Assembly: GCA_026392145.1 (NCBI GenBank)
Contig: JAPLCS010000370.1
Location: forward strand, 1-15,593
Source: Fimbriimonadales bacterium
Lineage (GTDB): Bacteria > Armatimonadota > Fimbriimonadia > Fimbriimonadales > Fimbriimonadaceae
Reading direction: 5' to 3'
DNA length: 15,593 nucleotides
Made by a program: the position numbers and the translations under genes
In this document: positions 13,658 through 15,593 of the stretch, piece by piece
Layout of the letters: each line of letters opens with the position of its first letter
Numbering within the stretch: position 1 is the first letter of the stretch
Notes under the pieces: generated by a model
Databases searched by the model: none
Told to the model about the DNA's origin: nothing
Seen by the model: only the letters and a program-made list of their open reading frames with translations

Positions 13658-14766
13658 ATCGAGTTAATCGACTCATAATTGGTGAACTTATTGGGCCTTG
13701 GCTATTTGGGGTGGCAATGTTCACCTCGCTTTTATTGGCGGCGACTTATTTAGGACGAATCACGGAGTTTATTGTTCAAGGGGTGCCGCCTGACATAGTG
13801 CTCAAGATCACCTTATTGTTTATTCCTCCTATCTTGGTGAAAACCTTTGCGATGGCGATGCTGTTAGGTGCACTTCTAGCTTTTGGAAGGCTTTCGGGAG
13901 ATTCTGAAATAGTGGCGCTTCGAGCAGCGGGAGCCAGTATTTACCGGGTCATTTGGCCGGTAGGTATGTTTGCGCTGGTGGTTGGTGTTATTACCTTTGT
14001 CCTCAATGACACGGTTGTTCCCAATGCGGTTAAGCAGGGGCAGTCAATTGGCACTGAAGTACTTAAGAAAATAAATCAGAATGCGGCTCGTCCAACATTT
14101 CAAACGATTGATGAAGACGGTGTGTTAAAGGCACTGCTGATGGCGCAGGACTTTAGCTTGCAGAAGGGCGTTTTGACTGGGGTTACCATTAAATATTTGG
14201 ATGAGAATCTTCAGCCTAAGTTCTATCTGGAGGCTAAAGAAATGCGATTCGTCAACGAAAAGGAGTGGCGAATTGTTGGTGGTGCCACTCTCTTTTCGGC
14301 TGACCTGAGAGACAGGGTTGATATCGCTGGAGATGTGTGGCCCAAGGATTTGACGAAGCTTAATAAATCTCCAGCTCAAGTTGGCGTGGCCGATATTAAG
14401 GACCCTGATTATTTCACAAGTGCAGAGTTGCGAGAACAACTTAGCCGCTCGAATATTGACAAGTCACTGACTCCTGAAAACTATCGTAATCGAGAGTATT
14501 GGCTATGGACGAAGTATTCGGTTCCGTGTGCTGCGTTCGTTTTTGGGATACTAGGTGCGGCACTTGGTATTCGATCACATCGTGCAGGTACCGCCTCTGG
14601 ATTTGCTCTCGCGATTAGTATTATGTTTGGGTACATGATGTTGGTGAACTTCATGAACTCGTGGGCAATGGGTGGTGCGATGCCACCAGCTGTGGCAGCC
14701 TTCACTCCAGTTGTTTTGGGGATGGTGGCATCTGCCTATATAATTCATCGAAGGAATATTGGATAA
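13654..14766 (+). CDS. lptF: LptF/LptG family permease (YjgP/YjgQ)
   Basis: A 370-aa inner-membrane permease of the LPS export complex. TM helices are visible at about 12-32, 50-76 and 100-118, then a periplasmic jellyroll domain (about 125-275), then three C-terminal helices between about 285 and 368 (VPCAAFVFGILGAALGIR, FALAISIMFGYMMLVNFM and VVLGMVASAYII). The family block FGRLSGDSEIVALRAAG (77-93) is the coupling-helix region that meets LptB. Gram-negative complexes normally carry one LptF and one LptG; only one gene is in this window, so it could pair with a distant paralogue or be a homodimer. Start ATG overlaps the lptB stop by 4 bases. LptF and LptG cannot be told apart with certainty; the symbol follows the family. 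Confidence 0.9.
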   Translation: MNRVNRLIIGELIGPWLFGVAMFTSLLLAATYLGRITEFIVQGVPPDIVLKITLLFIPPILVKTFAMAMLLGALLAFGRLSGDSEIVALRAAGASIYRVIWPVGMFALVVGVITFVLNDTVVPNAVKQGQSIGTEVLKKINQNAARPTFQTIDEDGVLKALLMAQDFSLQKGVLTGVTIKYLDENLQPKFYLEAKEMRFVNEKEWRIVGGATLFSADLRDRVDIAGDVWPKDLTKLNKSPAQVGVADIKDPDYFTSAELREQLSRSNIDKSLTPENYRNREYWLWTKYSVPCAAFVFGILGAALGIRSHRAGTASGFALAISIMFGYMMLVNFMNSWAMGGAMPPAVAAFTPVVLGMVASAYIIHRRNIG

Positions 14767-14768
14767 GC

Positions 14769-15593
14769 ATGGAACCACTGGCAATCTTGTTTATCATTCT
14801 CATGGTCGGAGTCGGGGGTATGTCTGCCTTCGTAGCCGATATTTTGGGATACAAGATTGGTAAGAAGCGTCTCTCCATCTTTCGTATTCGACCTAAATAT
14901 GTAGCTCGATTTAGCGTTACTTTTGCCGGAATGTTGATTCCGTTGCTTACGATTGGTGCATTTTACGGTTTCAGTTCTGACTTTCGTACCTGGCTGACAC
15001 GTGGTAGCCAGGCGGTCAAGGAACTTCAGGGGAAGACTTTGGAATTGGAGCAAGTTAACAAAGACTTAGATGCTCAGTCTAAATTAGCCAAGTCTATTAG
15101 CAAAGAAAAGGAGAAAGTTGAGCTTTCGCTGAAGAGAGCCAAGCTTGAAAGTCAGGCTCAAGAAGCAAAGCTCTCGAGACTTAGATCACAGTTTTCCTTA
15201 CAGGCAAGCAAGCTAACAAGCATTACCGCGTCGGTATTAAGGGCAAAGTCAACTATTGAGAAACTCGATAGCTTAAATAAGGTTTCTGAAGCAAAGTTAG
15301 TGCAAACCAAGAAGTCGCTCGATCAGTCTAAGTTGGACTTGAGTTCGGTTGGGGAGAAACTAACCAAAGCGAACCGGGAGTACCAGAGTGCAATAAGAAC
15401 CTATAACGAAACAAACCAAGAGAATTTGAAGCTGACTAAGGCTAATTTGGATTTGGAGCGAGCCAATAGTAATCTAAATTCAACACTCACGGCATTGAAG
15501 GACAATTTGACCGGTTTACAGGGTGAAATTGGTCGGCTTACGAAGGAAAAGAGTCCGCACAGTCGCAAGCAGATATGGCTGGTCAGCAGCTCG
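14769..15593 (+). CDS. DUF3084 family membrane protein with long coiled coil, 5' part
   Basis: Begins at ATG 14769, two bases after the lptF stop, and is open to the window end (275 codons). Residues about 3-24 form a first membrane helix; ADILGYKIGKKRLSIFRIRPKYVARF is the characteristic DUF3084 stretch with its DILG, GKKR and RPK elements; a second helix follows at about 49-67 (AGMLIPLLTIGAFYGF). From about residue 80 it is a long heptad-rich coiled coil rich in Lys, Glu, Gln, Ser and Leu. DUF3084 is known from cyanobacteria and some other phyla and has no agreed function. Close linkage to the LPS-export genes suggests an envelope role, but this is inference. The last 13 or so codons (from about 15554) lose the coiled-coil pattern, while the +2 frame keeps it (ESAQSQADMAGQQL), suggesting a one-base deletion near 15550. 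Confidence 0.85.
   Translation, partial: MEPLAILFIILMVGVGGMSAFVADILGYKIGKKRLSIFRIRPKYVARFSVTFAGMLIPLLTIGAFYGFSSDFRTWLTRGSQAVKELQGKTLELEQVNKDLDAQSKLAKSISKEKEKVELSLKRAKLESQAQEAKLSRLRSQFSLQASKLTSITASVLRAKSTIEKLDSLNKVSEAKLVQTKKSLDQSKLDLSSVGEKLTKANREYQSAIRTYNETNQENLKLTKANLDLERANSNLNSTLTALKDNLTGLQGEIGRLTKEKSPHSRKQIWLVSSS

Overview
The window looks like a chromosomal segment of a diderm (outer-membrane) bacterium of moderate GC. An LPS-transport cluster (OstA-type proteins, LptB, an LptF/G permease) followed by a DUF3084 protein, Tat- and Sec-type secreted proteins and several leaderless-looking promoters would fit a Terrabacteria diderm such as Armatimonadota. The phylum is an inference and is held loosely. 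No mobile element, CRISPR array, rRNA or tRNA was recognised, and there is no gene-free stretch above 300 bp (the longest is 2928-3150).

Layout. 1-1018: 3' part of a dihydrolipoyl dehydrogenase gene with an apparent frameshift at the window edge, closed by a strong terminator. 1082-1912 (-): M48 metallopeptidase. 2073-2927 (-): HDOD regulator with its own terminator and a strong ribosome-binding site. 3151-6014 (+): a tightly packed run of a biotin-carrier-like protein (AccB-like), a type IV pilin-like protein, biotin carboxylase AccC and NusB. The accB-accC-nusB order resembles the accB-accC-yqhY-nusB order of Firmicutes. 6123-6728: uridine kinase family. 6747-7775: RuvB. 7783-8682 (-): Tat-exported sugar-phosphate isomerase-like TIM barrel, convergent with ruvB. 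8745-9284: secreted thioredoxin-fold protein. 9373-10284: haloalkane-dehalogenase-like hydrolase. 10358 to end: rlmN, an OstA/LptC-like lipoprotein, an LptA-like protein, lptB, lptF/G and DUF3084, with overlaps or gaps of a few bases, so probably one transcript. The DUF3084 gene runs off the window.

Most interesting points. (1) The AccB-like protein lies in the usual acc gene order but has glycine where the biotinylated lysine should be, as in plant BADC proteins, and the neighbouring AccC has a one-residue insertion in an active-site loop. (2) The haloalkane-dehalogenase-like protein keeps its nucleophile and acid but has arginine at the catalytic histidine, and it lacks both halide-binding residues. 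(3) NusB has no ATG, GTG or TTG where homology requires the start; a CTG overlapping the accC stop behind a strong Shine-Dalgarno is the best candidate. The LptC-like lipoprotein similarly appears to start at ATC behind a strong Shine-Dalgarno. (4) Several genes have a TAAACT-like -10 box only 6-11 nt before the start codon, implying leaderless or very short-leader mRNAs. (5) Both ends of the window show single apparent frameshifts that look more like sequence or assembly errors than biology.
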